From Allomyces macrogynus ATCC 38327 (lineage: Eukaryota; Blastocladiomycota; Blastocladiomycetes; Blastocladiales; Blastocladiaceae), in the NCBI GenBank assembly GCA_000151295.1, contig GG745332.1, positions 1,065,334 through 1,129,333 on the forward strand: a DNA stretch of 64,000 nucleotides, in the 5' to 3' direction. Below the pieces are notes generated by a model. It searched no databases, was not told the DNA's origin, and worked only from the letters and a program-made list of their open reading frames with translations. Below are positions 34,124 to 44,607 of this stretch, one piece after another. Each line of letters begins with the position of its first letter. Position 1 is the stretch's first letter. Made by a program: the position numbers and the translations under genes.

Positions 34124-34363
34124 GCGACGAGTCGCAAAGGGGGCCGCGGCCGTAAAAGGGGTTGTGTGCGTGTCGTTATCGTTGTTGGGAGAGGAGACGG
34201 AAATTAATATTAGCATGCGTGGTCGAGGGCCGAACGACATCGGCCACGCCGCTGTCTCCCGCCCCACTTCGCGGTCACGTTTGGTGATGCAGACTGTTTC
34301 TCTATGCGCATCTGTCTTTATTCGCCCAAAATCGACACGCTCCTGCAAGGAAATGACCGGAAT

Positions 34364-37300
34364 CTACGCTGCCATCGGCCCGTCAGTAGGCGCGAGGCCA
34401 GTGCCGTCGCGTGCGGCTCCACCCACAGGGGTTGCTCCTGGAGGGGGACTCCTCGCGACAGGCACCGGCGAAGGGGTCGGCCTTGGTGTCGGCACCGACT
34501 CGGCCTCCAACCGGCCCGCTCCTGCCGGATCATCATCCGGGTCCGCGTCGTGGTCGGGTACCGTCGCGAGCAGCTGGTCCCACCGGACGGCATTATGCGC
34601 GGCCGGATCATTCTCGTCGTCGTCCGAGCTCTCGCCATCGTCCGACTCAGCCGCGTCGCCGAGCGCGGGGGACACAATATTCCGCTCCGGTCCGTCAAGC
34701 GGGGGCGCTTGCTCCTCCTCCTCGTGCCCTCGCTCTGCCGCAGTCTGATCATTGTCGCCCACATCGTCTGCTGCCCCACCTGCCGTCACGGCCGCTGCCG
34801 CATCGACGGGCCCGAAAAACAAGTGCTCGACGTGCGCGAGCTTCGCCTTGGCCCGCGCCGCCTCCTCGCGCGCCTCGGCCGCAGCTTCGTCGGCAATCTT
34901 GACCCTCTTACTCCAGAGCACCTTGAGCTTCTCGCGCTGCGACTTTTGCGTTGTCAACGACGTGACCAACTCGCGCTCCCTCCCCTCCAACGCGGCCACG
35001 CGCGCCGTCAACTCCTGGTTCTGTCTCGCACACGCGTGCATGCGCGCGGCTGCATCGTCGAGCTGCTTGAGCCGGTCCGTTGCCGTCGTGATCGCTGCCT
35101 CGGCGCGCTCAGCACGCGTGCGCCACTCTTGCGCGGCACTCGTCTGCGCGGCCAACTGGTCTTCGAGAATGACGATCTGCCCACGAGCAACACGCAAATC
35201 GGCCTGCAATTGCGCGACACTTGCGGACCCGGACGTGGGCGACGGCGGTGCCAAGACACGCGCGGTCGCAGCCATCGCCGAGGCCAACGGCGACGACGCA
35301 GTTGCCATGGCGGGCGGTGACGATGCCGTGGGCGAAGCTGCAACCGCCATTGGCAACGGCCCGGCCATCCTCGTCCTCGGTGTACGCATCGCGGCGGTCA
35401 CGGTACTCGCCCCATCCGACGCGGAACTCGCGGCCGACGGCCGCCTTGCACCCGCTGCGGAGTTTGCAAACGGTGGGACAAACGTATTCGCTGACGAAAC
35501 CGTCGCGAACTGCGCATTCGCGAGTGCGTTCTTGGTCGCCGTCAGTTCCGCGCGCGTCGCATCGAGCGCGCGGTCCTTTTCGGCTGTCGCGCGCTGCGCC
35601 TGCGCAACGTTAGCCTGCATGACCGAGACGAGCACGCGGGCTTCCTCGAGCTGTGCGCGCAAGGCACGCGCGTCGTCGCGCGCTTGCCGCTCCCCGGCTT
35701 TGGCGGCTGCGACTTCATCAGCGAGACTGCGCAACTCGGCCGCATGCGCATTATCGGCCTCGGCGCGAACCCGGTCCCAGTCGTCCCGCTCACGCAACAG
35801 CTTCTTGACGGCCTGCTCGAGCTTAGCGGTATGTTCGCGCACTTCAGTCGGGAGCGCAACGGGCCCAAGAGAGCGCGGGTCCGTGACCTGTGCCGCCGCG
35901 AGGTCTTCCGCGACTGAAGCGAGGAACCGGTGCGCCATGGGCAAGAACTGTGCGGGCGATGCGGTCGCTGGTGGCGGAGAGGGCGACGGCATGTGCAATC
36001 GCGCGCGTTCGGACGCGAGGACGGCGACCATGGCGAGCAGCGACGCCGATAAGGTCGGCCAGTCGTGGTCGCGCGCGATCTCGTCAATTCCAGCAACCCG
36101 CGGCTGCTGCGCAGCAGCCGACGCGGATGCCCGGGCGGCGGCAACGAGGTCGTACATCAAGTCCGCGAGATGCGTGTCGATCACCCACGTCGTCTCAATG
36201 TACTCGGCGGACACCATCTCATCGTCCCACTCGTCATCGTCCTCACTCCCAGTACACCCACGTGGTATTGGCGGGTCCAACGGATCAATCAGCCGGCGAC
36301 ACTGCGCCGGGTCGTCACGCAAGAACGAAAACAGCGACCCGTACAGGTCCGCCTGCGTTTTCGGGGCTTCCGGCGGCGATGGTGGCGGCGCGGCGCGGGA
36401 CCGGCCCGACGCACGCGACGCCGCGATCCCGACCCCAAACAGCGATGACGTGGTGACGCTTTCCGCATCCGCGCCCGCGAGCGTAGTCGGTGGCGCCGAC
36501 CCGATGAGCGACGGCAGTGGCGCCGGTTCCGTCACTTTCGGCACCGGTTCCGAGACAACCGACCCAGGGAACGCCGTGGGGACGGGTAACCTGGCGGGAG
36601 GCGCCAAGACAGGGGACGTAAGGGCTTCTGGCGCGGGTGGACTCGTTCCGAGCGGTGGTAAAGCGGGGAGTGGAGATGGCGTCAGGTGCGGTAACGGCGG
36701 GAGCGGGCGCGGCGAGAGCGCGGCCGTCATGGGTGGGGACGGAATGTCGTTGGGCCCGACAGCGAGTGCGCGGATTTGGTCCTCGAGATCGGCAAGGTCG
36801 CGGTTGATGGATGGCGGGATCCACGGAACCGACGGTGCAGGCGCTGCTGCCGCCGCGACGACCGACGTTGCAGGTGCCGGTGTGACCGAGGAAGCCGGTG
36901 CCACTGGCAATGGCGGCGGTGGGGCCATTGGTGGCGGTACGGCCGGCGGAGGCGAGAGAACGGCTGAGAGAGGTAACGGTCGCGGGGCCACGTCGGCGCG
37001 GTGTGCGAGCGAGACGTTACGCGCCGGCATCGGTGCGCGGGCCCGGTCAGCCGCGGCCGCGGCGAGCGCGTCGAGGCGGTCGTGTAATTGGCGCACCTGC
37101 GCAACGTGCAGTGCGTCCTTCATTTGCGCGAGTCGAGCAGAGAAGGTGACGAGTTCGCGAGCCAGCACTTCGATGCGCTGTGTCATAAAGGCAGCCTGCT
37201 GCTCAGCCTCCTTGCGAGCGGCGCGCTTCGAGGGCGGCAGGTGCGCAATACGCTGCAGGACGGCGGCGCGCGCGGCGGTTTCGTAGTCGAGTTTGGTCTG

Positions 37301-37573
37301 GTACTTGCGCACAATGTCGTCGAGCACGAACACGTCCTGAACAGGAGAACCATCGGCCACGTCAGCTCCCTTTACGCAATGAACGGGACCACCACACAAA
37401 TCCAAGCATACGCGCTGCATCTGCACGACGCCCTGCAAATTATCCGGGTTGTTGGCGACGGACTCGTCAAACTGGGTCGGGTAGGGCTGCGCGCGCGCCG
37501 CGCCGGGCGAAGCGGGCCACAGCGGGCCGCCGATGCGCGAGGGCGGCGCAGGAGCCAGAGAACTAGTGGCCAT
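34364..37573 (-). CDS. Large coiled-coil protein of unknown function
   Basis: One long open frame from ATG at 37573 to TAG at 34364. It contains an in-frame 75-nt segment (37411-37337) with GT...AG ends starting GTATGC; removing it gives about 1,044 residues and joins NNPDNLQGVVQMQR to DVFVLDDIVRKYQTKLDYE. Residues of roughly 30-180 form a first coiled coil (AARAAVLQRIAHL; EVLARELVTFSARLAQM). A Pro/Ala/Ser-rich disordered stretch of about 250 residues follows. A second long coiled coil spans the C-terminal half (LREREDDWDRV-type heptads; LVTSLTTQKSQREKLKVLWS; EAAAEAREEAARAKAKL). The tail is acidic then Pro-rich. It may be a golgin- or tether-like scaffold, but no motif proves that. No membrane segment is visible. 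It lies 240 nt upstream of the recyclin-1 gene, in the same direction. Confidence 0.7.
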   Translation of the reverse strand: MATSSLAPAPPSRIGGPLWPASPGAARAQPYPTQFDESVANNPDNLQGVVQMQRVCLDLCGGPVHCVKGADVADGSPVQDVFVLDDIVRKYQTKLDYETAARAAVLQRIAHLPPSKRAARKEAEQQAAFMTQRIEVLARELVTFSARLAQMKDALHVAQVRQLHDRLDALAAAAADRARAPMPARNVSLAHRADVAPRPLPLSAVLSPPPAVPPPMAPPPPLPVAPASSVTPAPATSVVAAAAAPAPSVPWIPPSINRDLADLEDQIRALAVGPNDIPSPPMTAALSPRPLPPLPHLTPSPLPALPPLGTSPPAPEALTSPVLAPPARLPVPTAFPGSVVSEPVPKVTEPAPLPSLIGSAPPTTLAGADAESVTTSSLFGVGIAASRASGRSRAAPPPSPPEAPKTQADLYGSLFSFLRDDPAQCRRLIDPLDPPIPRGCTGSEDDDEWDDEMVSAEYIETTWVIDTHLADLMYDLVAAARASASAAAQQPRVAGIDEIARDHDWPTLSASLLAMVAVLASERARLHMPSPSPPPATASPAQFLPMAHRFLASVAEDLAAAQVTDPRSLGPVALPTEVREHTAKLEQAVKKLLRERDDWDRVRAEADNAHAAELRSLADEVAAAKAGERQARDDARALRAQLEEARVLVSVMQANVAQAQRATAEKDRALDATRAELTATKNALANAQFATVSSANTFVPPFANSAAGARRPSAASSASDGASTVTAAMRTPRTRMAGPLPMAVAASPTASSPPAMATASSPLASAMAATARVLAPPSPTSGSASVAQLQADLRVARGQIVILEDQLAAQTSAAQEWRTRAERAEAAITTATDRLKQLDDAAARMHACARQNQELTARVAALEGRERELVTSLTTQKSQREKLKVLWSKRVKIADEAAAEAREEAARAKAKLAHVEHLFFGPVDAAAAVTAGGAADDVGDNDQTAAERGHEEEEQAPPLDGPERNIVSPALGDAAESDDGESSDDDENDPAAHNAVRWDQLLATVPDHDADPDDDPAGAGRLEAESVPTPRPTPSPVPVARSPPPGATPVGGAARDGTGLAPTDGPMAA
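37337..37411 (-). other. Likely in-frame intron (75 nt) within the coiled-coil gene
   Basis: The segment begins GTATGC and ends TTCAG, is a multiple of three and has no stop, so it can be misread as coding. The residues it would encode are Cys/Gly-rich and unlike the helical flanks, so splicing is the better reading. Confidence 0.65.
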
Positions 37574-38118
37574 CGTGCGTTGCAGTGTGGTTGCAGCTTG
37601 AGCAACGGTTCATGCAGCAAGTTGGCTGGTAAACGGGCCGTCGAGTCGTCGATGGTGGCGGCAGTGTTGAGCGTCGGGTTGATGGCAGCTGCAGCTTGCT
37701 ACCCGCGTCTATGACCCACGGCCACGGCCTCTCAGAGTACAGGCGAGCCGAATGCGCGCGGTTGCGCCGTCTCGTGCGCTGTGCTGTTGGTGAGGGGCGC
37801 AGTGCCGTCAAAGTCGAGGAGAGCCCATGAGGAACAGGACTTGAAGCAAGTCGCAGACTGCATGGCGTGGCCAGGCGATGCGCTGGAAAGCTGCCAAGGG
37901 GCGCGTTTGTGTGACCGATACCGTGCAACCCCGAGCCGCGCCACTTCAACCACACGGCTTCTCACACGAGTCGGCACACAAGCAGGCCTCGCTGTGCAGG
38001 GATCCGGCTCGACCAACCAACATGATCAACGTCCAGGTCGTGCTGGTCGTGCAGCTCAACTCTTTGTTTGTTCCTCGCAAGCTGCTTCTCCACCGACCGC
38101 GTGCAATCAAATCAAACC
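37574..38118. other. Divergent intergenic region between the coiled-coil and glutaredoxin genes
   Basis: It holds both promoters. No gene, repeat or RNA was recognised. Confidence 0.4.
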
Positions 38119-38904
38119 ATGTTCCGCAACGCTCTGTCCGCCCTGCGCCCGACCCTTGCCCGCCCCGCCGCGCCCTGGTCGGCGCTCCAGCGCCGTTTGC
38201 TCAGTGACGAGACCAAGAACCGCATCGAGCAAGTATGGATTGCCGTTCCCGGCCAAATGCACCAAATATTCAGCAAGTAACTGCGGATGCCGACCTTCTC
38301 CACCCACTCATTGTCCAGGCGGTGAAGAACAACGACGTGTGCCTCTTCATGAAGGGCACGCAGCAGCAGCCCATGTGCGGCTACAGCCGTGCCGTCGTGC
38401 AAGTTCTCGAGGTGCAGGGTAAGCAATTTGCCCTGCGCATTGCGTTGCAGTTGTGCCATGCAGGGCTCCGACCGGCTCTGAGCGCGGACGCCAACTTCTG
38501 TCCGATCCTAGGCGTTGAGAAGCTGCACACGGTCAACGTGCTCGAGGACAACGAGATCCGCGAGGGCGCCAAGGAGTATTCGTACGTTACATTGCGTTCG
38601 ACGACGCTGCACGTTTGCGATTCCATACAGTGCTGACCTGGCCAATCCATCGATTTCATGTTCCCCAGTGACTGGCCCACGTTCCCGCAGCTCTACGTCA
38701 AGGGCCAGTTTGTGGGCGGCGCCGACATTGTTATTGACATGTTCCGCAACAAGGAGCTCGAGGACCTCTTGGTCAAGGAGGGCATTCTCAAGCCCGAAGG
38801 TATGATGTTGCTGGTTGGCTCTCGCCACCTGCACCTTCCAGGTCGCATGGCACTGACCCTCTCGATTTGTGCCGACGTGTGTAGAGGCCCCGGCCCAGCA
38901 GTAA
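38119..38904 (+). CDS. GRX5: Mitochondrial monothiol glutaredoxin (Grx5-like) with CGYS active site
   Basis: Grx5 carries and transfers [2Fe-2S] clusters in mitochondria. Five exons (38119-38232, 38319-38418, 38512-38581, 38669-38799, 38885-38904) give 144 residues in phase. The N-terminus ([20 protein letters not shown]) is Arg-rich with no acid, as expected for a mitochondrial presequence. The fold begins [20 protein letters not shown] and has [19 protein letters not shown]; the usual active site is CGFS, so Phe is replaced by Tyr. The glutathione-binding elements are present: [17 protein letters not shown], the [17 protein letters not shown] loop with cis-Pro, and a C-terminal helix ([16 protein letters not shown]). 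The last exon encodes only EAPAQQ. Family and compartment are firm; the Tyr substitution should be checked against reads. Confidence 0.9.
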
Positions 38905-39505
38905 AGAATCGACCAATTCAAATAGCTGTTGTATTTCCTCATCGACCACGCATGAGCGCTCCGTGTCGGACATGACCAAAGTTCTGGTTGCCAGTTGCGC
39001 CGCCTTACCCGGGCCAGAAACAGTTAGGTGGCGGGTCGCTCGCCCCGCAAGGATGGAGGTCCACGAGCAGAAGCAGACAACAGTGGGCGGTTCGACTGTG
39101 ATTTGACGTGTATAAGTCATGTGATCGCGTCAACTTGTGAACCGCCAAATAACGACGACAAAGCGACGCCAAGCGACACAGCCTGCCTGCCGCGGACCGA
39201 CCGCTCTTCCTCCTCGCGCAGCCTCCTCGCGTCCTTCCGCAACCTCCCCGCCGCCGCTCGCGCCATATACCAAGACGATCCTCCCGCACCGGCCCGCCAC
39301 TCCTCGCACTCCACTCCCTGCTCCTTCCCGCGACGTTGCCTCGGCCATCGTCGTCGTCACCTTCGACTGATCGCCACTCTCGGACCCCTCGCCGCACCTT
39401 GCTCGAACCGCCGCTGATCCGCCGATACCCACGCGCCACGACCCGGCGCCGCACCTCCATCCACGCGTCTCTGCCCCCCTTTCGACGCGCCCCACACCTG
39501 CAACC
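38905..39505. other. Intergenic region upstream of the SNARE gene
   Basis: It is CT-rich just before the SNARE start (39150-39500), consistent with a pyrimidine-rich fungal promoter or leader. No coding evidence was seen. Confidence 0.4.
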
Positions 39506-40705
39506 ATGGCCGAAGGTCGGTCTCTCCATTATCTCCTCGAACGGCCGCCCGACGCGTCCCGTTTGCACGTTTTTTGTTTCTCGAACCCGCCGCTGACGGC
39601 GATCCCCGGGTAGAACTTGCCGAATACGACGAGCAGCTCAAGGAGATTACGGAGACCATGGAAAATGTGCTCCAGAACGAAGTGTCCAAGCTGACGGGTC
39701 CCGCGCGGCTCGAAGTACGTTTTCGATTGGTGATCGTTTCCCGACCCGACCCGGCGGGCACTCATCATCGCGACGCGAACGCAGAAATGCGAATACCTCA
39801 AGAACCGGCTCAACCGCGGCCGCCAGCTCGTCAAGAGCATCAACGTGGAGATGCGCGAATTGCCTACCGACAAGCGCGCGCCGTGGGTCGAGGTACGCGT
39901 CCATTTCGGCCACGACGCGTCGTCGCCTTGGACACTACTCGCTCATCCACTCCCCTGTTGGCCCAACAGAAAGTCAAGGTCTATGAGAACAAGCTCGCCA
40001 AGCTGCAGCAGGACATCAACTGGGCGATTACCTCGGCCGAGCGCGGCAACGGCACGGGGCCCGCGGCCAAAGGTACATCCTGCTCCGCACGCACCGCGCA
40101 CCCCTCATCCCGCGCTCCCACTCACCGCGTCGCACTCCGTATTACAGAAATCAACGACATGACGGCCAAGGACATGACGGCCACGGCCTTGGCGATCCAG
40201 GGCCAATCGATGCAGTCGACGACGCGGGCCAAGGCGGCGATCGCGGCCACGATCCAGCTCGGGACCGAGACGGTCGACGTGCTCAAGCAGCAGACCGAGC
40301 AGATTGACGGGATTGACAAGAAGGTCGACCAGGTTGAGTCCAACTTGAAGCGTGCGGATAAGCAGTTGCGCGCGTTCCTGCGGTACGTCCAATCCCACAT
40401 CGCACCCCCTCCCCCCCCCCCCCCATCACCTGAACGTAGTACTGTACTGACGCTCGCGTGGTCGGACCAGGAAAATGGCCACGGACCGCATCATCATGAT
40501 CTTCATTTTCCTGATTGTGCTCGGCATCATTGGCGCGATCCTTGTCTCCATCTTCGATCCCAAGGGCAAGCTCGGCGCGTCGTTGCAGTCGCAAATGAGC
40601 AAGTTGGGCGTGCTCAATATCACGGTCACGCGCAGTGCCGGTGGGCCGCCGCTCGCGCGCGCCGCGCAGGTACAGGGCATCGACTTGACGCAGCTGCCCG
40701 AGTAG
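39506..40705 (+). CDS. Qb-SNARE of the NPSN (novel plant SNARE) type
   Basis: A tail-anchored vesicle-fusion protein. Six exons (39506-39515, 39614-39714, 39785-39892, 39970-40072, 40148-40382, 40471-40705) sum to 792 nt, 263 residues, all in phase; the first exon encodes only Met-Ala-Glu plus one base. The N-terminal helical region (ELAEYDEQLKEITETMENVL; CEYLKNRLNRGRQLVKSINV) is followed by the SNARE helix: RAKAAIAATIQLGTETVDVL, then QQTEQIDGIDKKVDQVESNL and KRADKQLRAFLRKMATD, with Gln at the ionic layer. The membrane anchor is IIMIFIFLIVLGIIGAILVS. A lumenal tail of about 55 residues is unusually long for a SNARE. Met-Ala-Thr-Asp directly before the anchor and the post-anchor Pro-Lys pattern resemble NPSN11 more than Vti1; Vti1 remains the alternative. 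Confidence 0.78.
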
Positions 40706-41127
40706 GGATTGGGGACGAAGGAGTAGGAGGTTAGTAAGGACGAACGCGCTGGTCGCGGAGCCTTAGGGTGGTAGCGACTTTTGGATCACATTTGGTTGGG
40801 ATGGAGAGGAATGGAGAGGGCCGCGCGACGACTTGCACTGGGTAGAGAGATGCGTGCTCGGGAGTACAGATTCGTTCTTTGCATTATCACTTGGTCGGGA
40901 GAGCGGGGTCGCGACACGGGTAAGGGTTTGGTTCGGCGGACGGGGCAGGGCGGAGAAGACCAAGAACAGATTTTATTTACACGCGGTCGCGCCAGAACCG
41001 ACCGAGGTTGCTCACCACGCACACCGTCGCGGCCGCGGACCGCTGCGGGTCCCCCTCATACCAACGGACCGGCAGTCAATCAATACGGGCTCGGTCCCTA
41101 GCCATGCATCGAAGAAACCTCGTAAAC
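40706..41127. other. Convergent intergenic region between the SNARE and MOZART1 genes
   Basis: 3' flanks of two converging genes; no gene was seen. Confidence 0.4.
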
Positions 41128-41541
41128 TTATGAATTGAGAGAGAGCGAGGAAGAGAGATGCGAGCCAAGGAAATGCTTCCATACCGTTCCAGTCGATGAA
41201 GATCCTGCACCTGCAGTCGGCGTCACTGCTACCGCTGCTGCCGCACGCTGCTCGGCGCGCAATTCCTTGATCACGGCTGCGAGCGCCTCGGGGTTGACGC
41301 CGGCCTCGCAGAGCGCCAGGCAAATGGAGAGCGTTTGCCGGTCGAGGCCCGTGTTGAGCAGGCCGGCAATTTCGAACAGAGCTACGACAGTTCTTACACG
41401 TCAGGACGTGATCGTGAAAGATATCAAATTGTGGGATTGTGACTGCTCACCGTCCATGGCGTCGTGGTTGGTAGGGCCCTCGGCCATCGAGTGATCGAAG
41501 GCCGACGACGCGTAGCTCTTGCTGCCGGACGGGTCGGCCAT
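41128..41541 (-). CDS. MZT1: Mitotic-spindle organizing protein 1 (MOZART1)
   Basis: MOZART1 binds gamma-tubulin complex proteins and helps recruit them to microtubule-organising centres. Two exons (41541-41451 and 41381-41128) join in phase to 345 nt, 114 residues. After a short Ser-rich leader, the conserved three-helix core is complete: [19 protein letters not shown], then [20 protein letters not shown] and ELRAEQRAA. The protein is longer than the usual 70-85 residues because of an Ala/Thr/Ser-rich C-terminal extension that ends LSSSLSLNS. That extension might be partly intronic: a GTATGG donor occurs near 41190. The start at 41541 is the first ATG that gives a sensible leader. Confidence 0.88.
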
Positions 41542-42057
41542 GGCGACGGCGGTTTTGGCTGAAATTGGAAGACTGAGATGGTCGGCTAGCTGGTGTCGGA
41601 GCCGCGATCCCAATGCACCGAGTTGCGTCGATTCTCAGAGTGGTCAGTGTCCAAATCGGTCGTGCGCGAGTTCTCGACGTCTCTCTCCGCAACTCTCCAT
41701 TTTCGTGCTCTTCTCGGCCGCCTTCACCACGACCAACGCCGTAACAATAGAAAGAAGACATGTCATAGGGGCTGCTGGTTTCGTCTGCCCGTCCCCCTCA
41801 CCGATCGTGTCATGGCCGAGCAGGTGTCGGCCACGGTCGTCAGACTCCAATGCTGGCAACTGGCAAGGCAACCAAACCGTATCAAATCAACTTGAACAGC
41901 AAAGGAATCATGTACAATGGCGGCTCATGCTACCGCCAGGCAAAACCACGCCCATGATCGCTACCCCCATCTTGCGTCCCGGCAAGTGGCCCCACTCGAG
42001 GATGGCGCACCCCGACTAGCGATCGACGGCCACACCCGACTATCGTGGGAAGGCCTC
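41542..42057. other. Intergenic region between MOZART1 start and SmG end
   Basis: It holds the MOZART1 promoter and the 3' flank of SmG. Open frames occur on both strands but none resembles a known protein. Confidence 0.4.
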
Positions 42058-42584
42058 TTAGTAGACCTTGTCCATGGCTTCGAGCATCACAACGCTGTTG
42101 CCGCGAATCACCTAGGACAGCCGCAAGAGCACGGTGGTGAGTGAACGTTGCGCGCACCGCAGCGAATAAAACACTGCGACCATACCACGGTGCCAATATT
42201 GTGCTTCTCGCCGCTCTCGAGCTCTTCAACGGCCTGGTCGAGCACGAGGTTCATGAATGGGTCGAATCCGCGGAGCACGCCCGTGACCTTACGGCCGGCG
42301 TTGAGCTGGCAGAAGACCTTGCGGTCCATGCACCTACGGGGCGCAAAGAACATGCATTATTTTAGTGACCTGAACAGGCTGGTCGGTGTCCTGCAGCAAT
42401 TAGGTCCATGGCCTTGTCCAGCGGTCTTCGTCCAGCCCGACCATGCCCGTGAGCGTCATGCCGAGAGACAAGAACAATGGCATGACCAGCAGCCGAACGG
42501 TTCGCGTCCGCAATGAACGAAGGGGTGGTCGATTCAGGCGTGCTCGACATACTTCTTGAGCTCGGGGGTCGCAGCCTTGACCAT
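42058..42584 (-). CDS. SNRPG: Small nuclear ribonucleoprotein G (SmG)
   Basis: SmG is one of seven Sm proteins forming the ring around spliceosomal snRNAs. Exons 42584-42553, 42333-42186 and 42111-42058 give 234 nt, 77 residues, the normal length. Exon 1 is MVKAATPELK plus a split Lys codon at a strong GTATGT donor. Exon 2 has the Sm1 motif (CMDRKVFCQLNAGRKVTGVL, then RGFDPFMNLVLDQAVE). Exon 3 has the Sm2 motif (VIRGNSVVMLEAMDKVY), with the RNA-binding Arg-Gly-Asn. The RGFDPFMNLV block is diagnostic for SmG. Intron 1 is 219 nt, long for this locus. Confidence 0.95.
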
Positions 42585-43085
42585 GATGAACGGTGCTCGG
42601 GCTGAATGGACTGGAACGCTGGAATATGCGTGAGCTGCTCGTTGATTGCAGCAAGTTGTCGGGTGCTGGTGGTGCGCGTGGACCGTGGTATTCGAAAGGT
42701 CGACGTTGGTGAGGCCGTGGAGGTGCAAGAAGCGGTCGCGGCCGTGATCGCTGCACGTGAGGATTACCACCGCACGGCCACTACGCGTTGCTTGCTGCTG
42801 CGTGCTGCAGCGGCCGACTTGGCCATCTCCGTCGCTCAGGTCGCCAGCTCTCCGCTGCAGAATCGAGACGACATCAACAACTTCAACAACTTCAACTTGG
42901 TGCACCGAATACTGGACCAAGCGCGACGACAGCCGACAGCCGACAGCCGACAGCCGACAGCACTGGACACGACCCAACCGAAAAGAACGAACCAGCCACT
43001 TTCGCCAACCACTTGGCGCTCAATCCACCGACTACCGAACCGTCCCGTCAACCCGTCTGCAAAGCGCAGATTTGATTTGACCAAG
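42585..43085. other. Divergent intergenic region between SmG and the CUE gene
   Basis: It contains both promoters and a short heptamer tandem repeat (listed separately). No gene was recognised. Confidence 0.4.
42927..42961. repeat. 7-bp tandem repeat (cgacagc)
   Basis: About five head-to-tail copies of cgacagc lie roughly 125 bp upstream of the CUE-domain gene. Confidence 0.8.
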
Positions 43086-43853
43086 ATGGATATGATCACG
43101 CTGTTCATTCTCTTGACGATCCTGTTCGCGACCGTCGGCTTCTTCACAGGTACGGTTGTCGAGGCCCTGCACGTCGCCGGCAGCCGCTCGTTCGCTGCGA
43201 CGGCGAGCACCGTGATGCCCGCGATGCATGTCATGTGCCGTCGTTCGTGGCCAGTTTTTGACCCTTGTCTCGTCCATGTCTTGAATCAACCGTAGGCCCG
43301 ACTGGTCCAAGGCGGTACCCGGTGACCGAGGAAATGGTGCGGTTCTCGATGCTCGCGCGCAGCTGTTTGCGCGCGTCTTCTCGCAGACCCAAGCGCAGCA
43401 TCTGACTCCGTTCCCGTTTTTTCTTCGATCCAGGTGTCGCAAGTGGTCGCGCTGTTCCCGGACGTTGACCGCACTGCTGCGCGCAACGACCTGCAACTGT
43501 CTGGCAGTATCGAGGCTACGGTGGAGAACATTCTTGCAGGCAAGGTGCGCCGGCAGGTACGTTGACCCGAGCGTGTGTGGGCACTTTTTGAGGTGCGACA
43601 ATGCTCATCATTCTCGACAATTTAGGCTGCGAGTGCCGGGACCGCACCAACGGGCGCACGGACCACGGCCGCAGCGGCAGCAAATACATCGCCAGCGCCG
43701 ACACGAGCGAGGTGGGAGGGTTGGGTTCGCGGCGAGAGCTTGCAGGCCAAGCGTATGGCCATGGTCGCCGAGTTCCGGCCGGCGTTCTTAGCCAAGGAGG
43801 CGGCGCTCGCAGCGCAGGCGGTGCCGGGAGCGGGGAGGAGCAAGGCTGACTGA
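43086..43853 (+). CDS. CUE-domain ER membrane protein (Cue1/Cue4-like)
   Basis: CUE domains bind ubiquitin; Cue1 anchors the conjugating enzyme Ubc7 at the ER for protein degradation. Exons 43086-43149, 43296-43336, 43434-43556 and 43626-43853 give 151 residues in phase. The N-terminus is a single membrane anchor (MDMITLFILLTILFATVGFF). Splicing exon 2 to exon 3 creates the CUE start VTEEMVSQVVALFPDVDRTA, followed by ARNDLQLSGSIEATVENILA. The key Phe-Pro pair and the terminal di-hydrophobic helix (Ile-Leu) are present. An Ala/Thr-rich linker leads to a basic-hydrophobic C-terminal helix (SLQAKRMAMVAEFRPAFLAK), which could be an E2-binding region as in Cue1, though that is inference. Length and anchor placement favour Cue1/Cue4 over the much larger AMFR/gp78. 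Confidence 0.82.
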
Positions 43854-44607
43854 TCGGCAGGTTGGGATGGCTTTGATCAATACGATTTGACGACCAAAAC
43901 GAAGCTCGCAGGACTTCAACTCGCAGAAAGACTCATTGCTGTGGGATACAGTGGAGGCAGGTCAGGCGGCGGCGGTCACGGCGGCCACGTGCCATCTTGG
44001 GGCAGTGTTGACGGCATCTCCCGCCGGCCAAAGCAGACCGTCTCCCTCTGTCGCCCACTGTTGACCACCGCCGACCTCGACCACGACCCGACTGGCACTG
44101 CCCTTGACGGCGACGACGACGCGCAACAAGGCAGACCAGCACCGGCACACACGAAGCAAGTGCGAGCAGTGACCCGCTCGGACCACACGCTGCAAGTGTG
44201 CAAGTCGCTGCAAGCTGCTGTCTGGTCCCTGCAACGCGTCCAAAGGCGTGTCCCATTTCCACGGCCAAGTCGAACAGCCGGACGCGCACGCAGTGCGGCA
44301 GGATCAGCGTCGGCGACTGGCAAGAGTCGCGTTGTGCTTGGAACGACAGGTCGCTCGCAGCAAGGGGTGTGCCGCATCAAGAGCCGAGTGTCTCCTTGTT
44401 GGGAGCGTCGTTGACTACGACGAGAGCAAGTACGCTGACTCGACCGGCACCGTCGGCGCGCTCGTGGTCGCTCTAGGACGTCGATTACGCCAAGAGTGCA
44501 GTCGTTGCGGTCAAGTGCAGTGGTAACAAGTCGGCGTCGACGCGCCAGGACGCCACGCGCCGCAGATCACGACGCGCTACGAACTCGCGACCCACGACTT
44601 TGAAGCC
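43854..44607. other. Intergenic region upstream of the HTH-domain protein gene
   Basis: About 0.75 kb without a recognisable gene. It probably includes the promoter and 5' leader of the following large gene. Confidence 0.4.

Noticed and set aside
33297..34748. Plus-strand open frame opposite recyclin-1 exon 1
   Set aside because: Antisense to the F-box exon and low complexity; no independent support.
34752..37286. Long plus-strand open frame (844 residues) opposite the coiled-coil gene
   Set aside because: Ser/Ala/Arg-rich antisense shadow produced by GC-rich codon use; no domain, and the minus frame has clear heptads.
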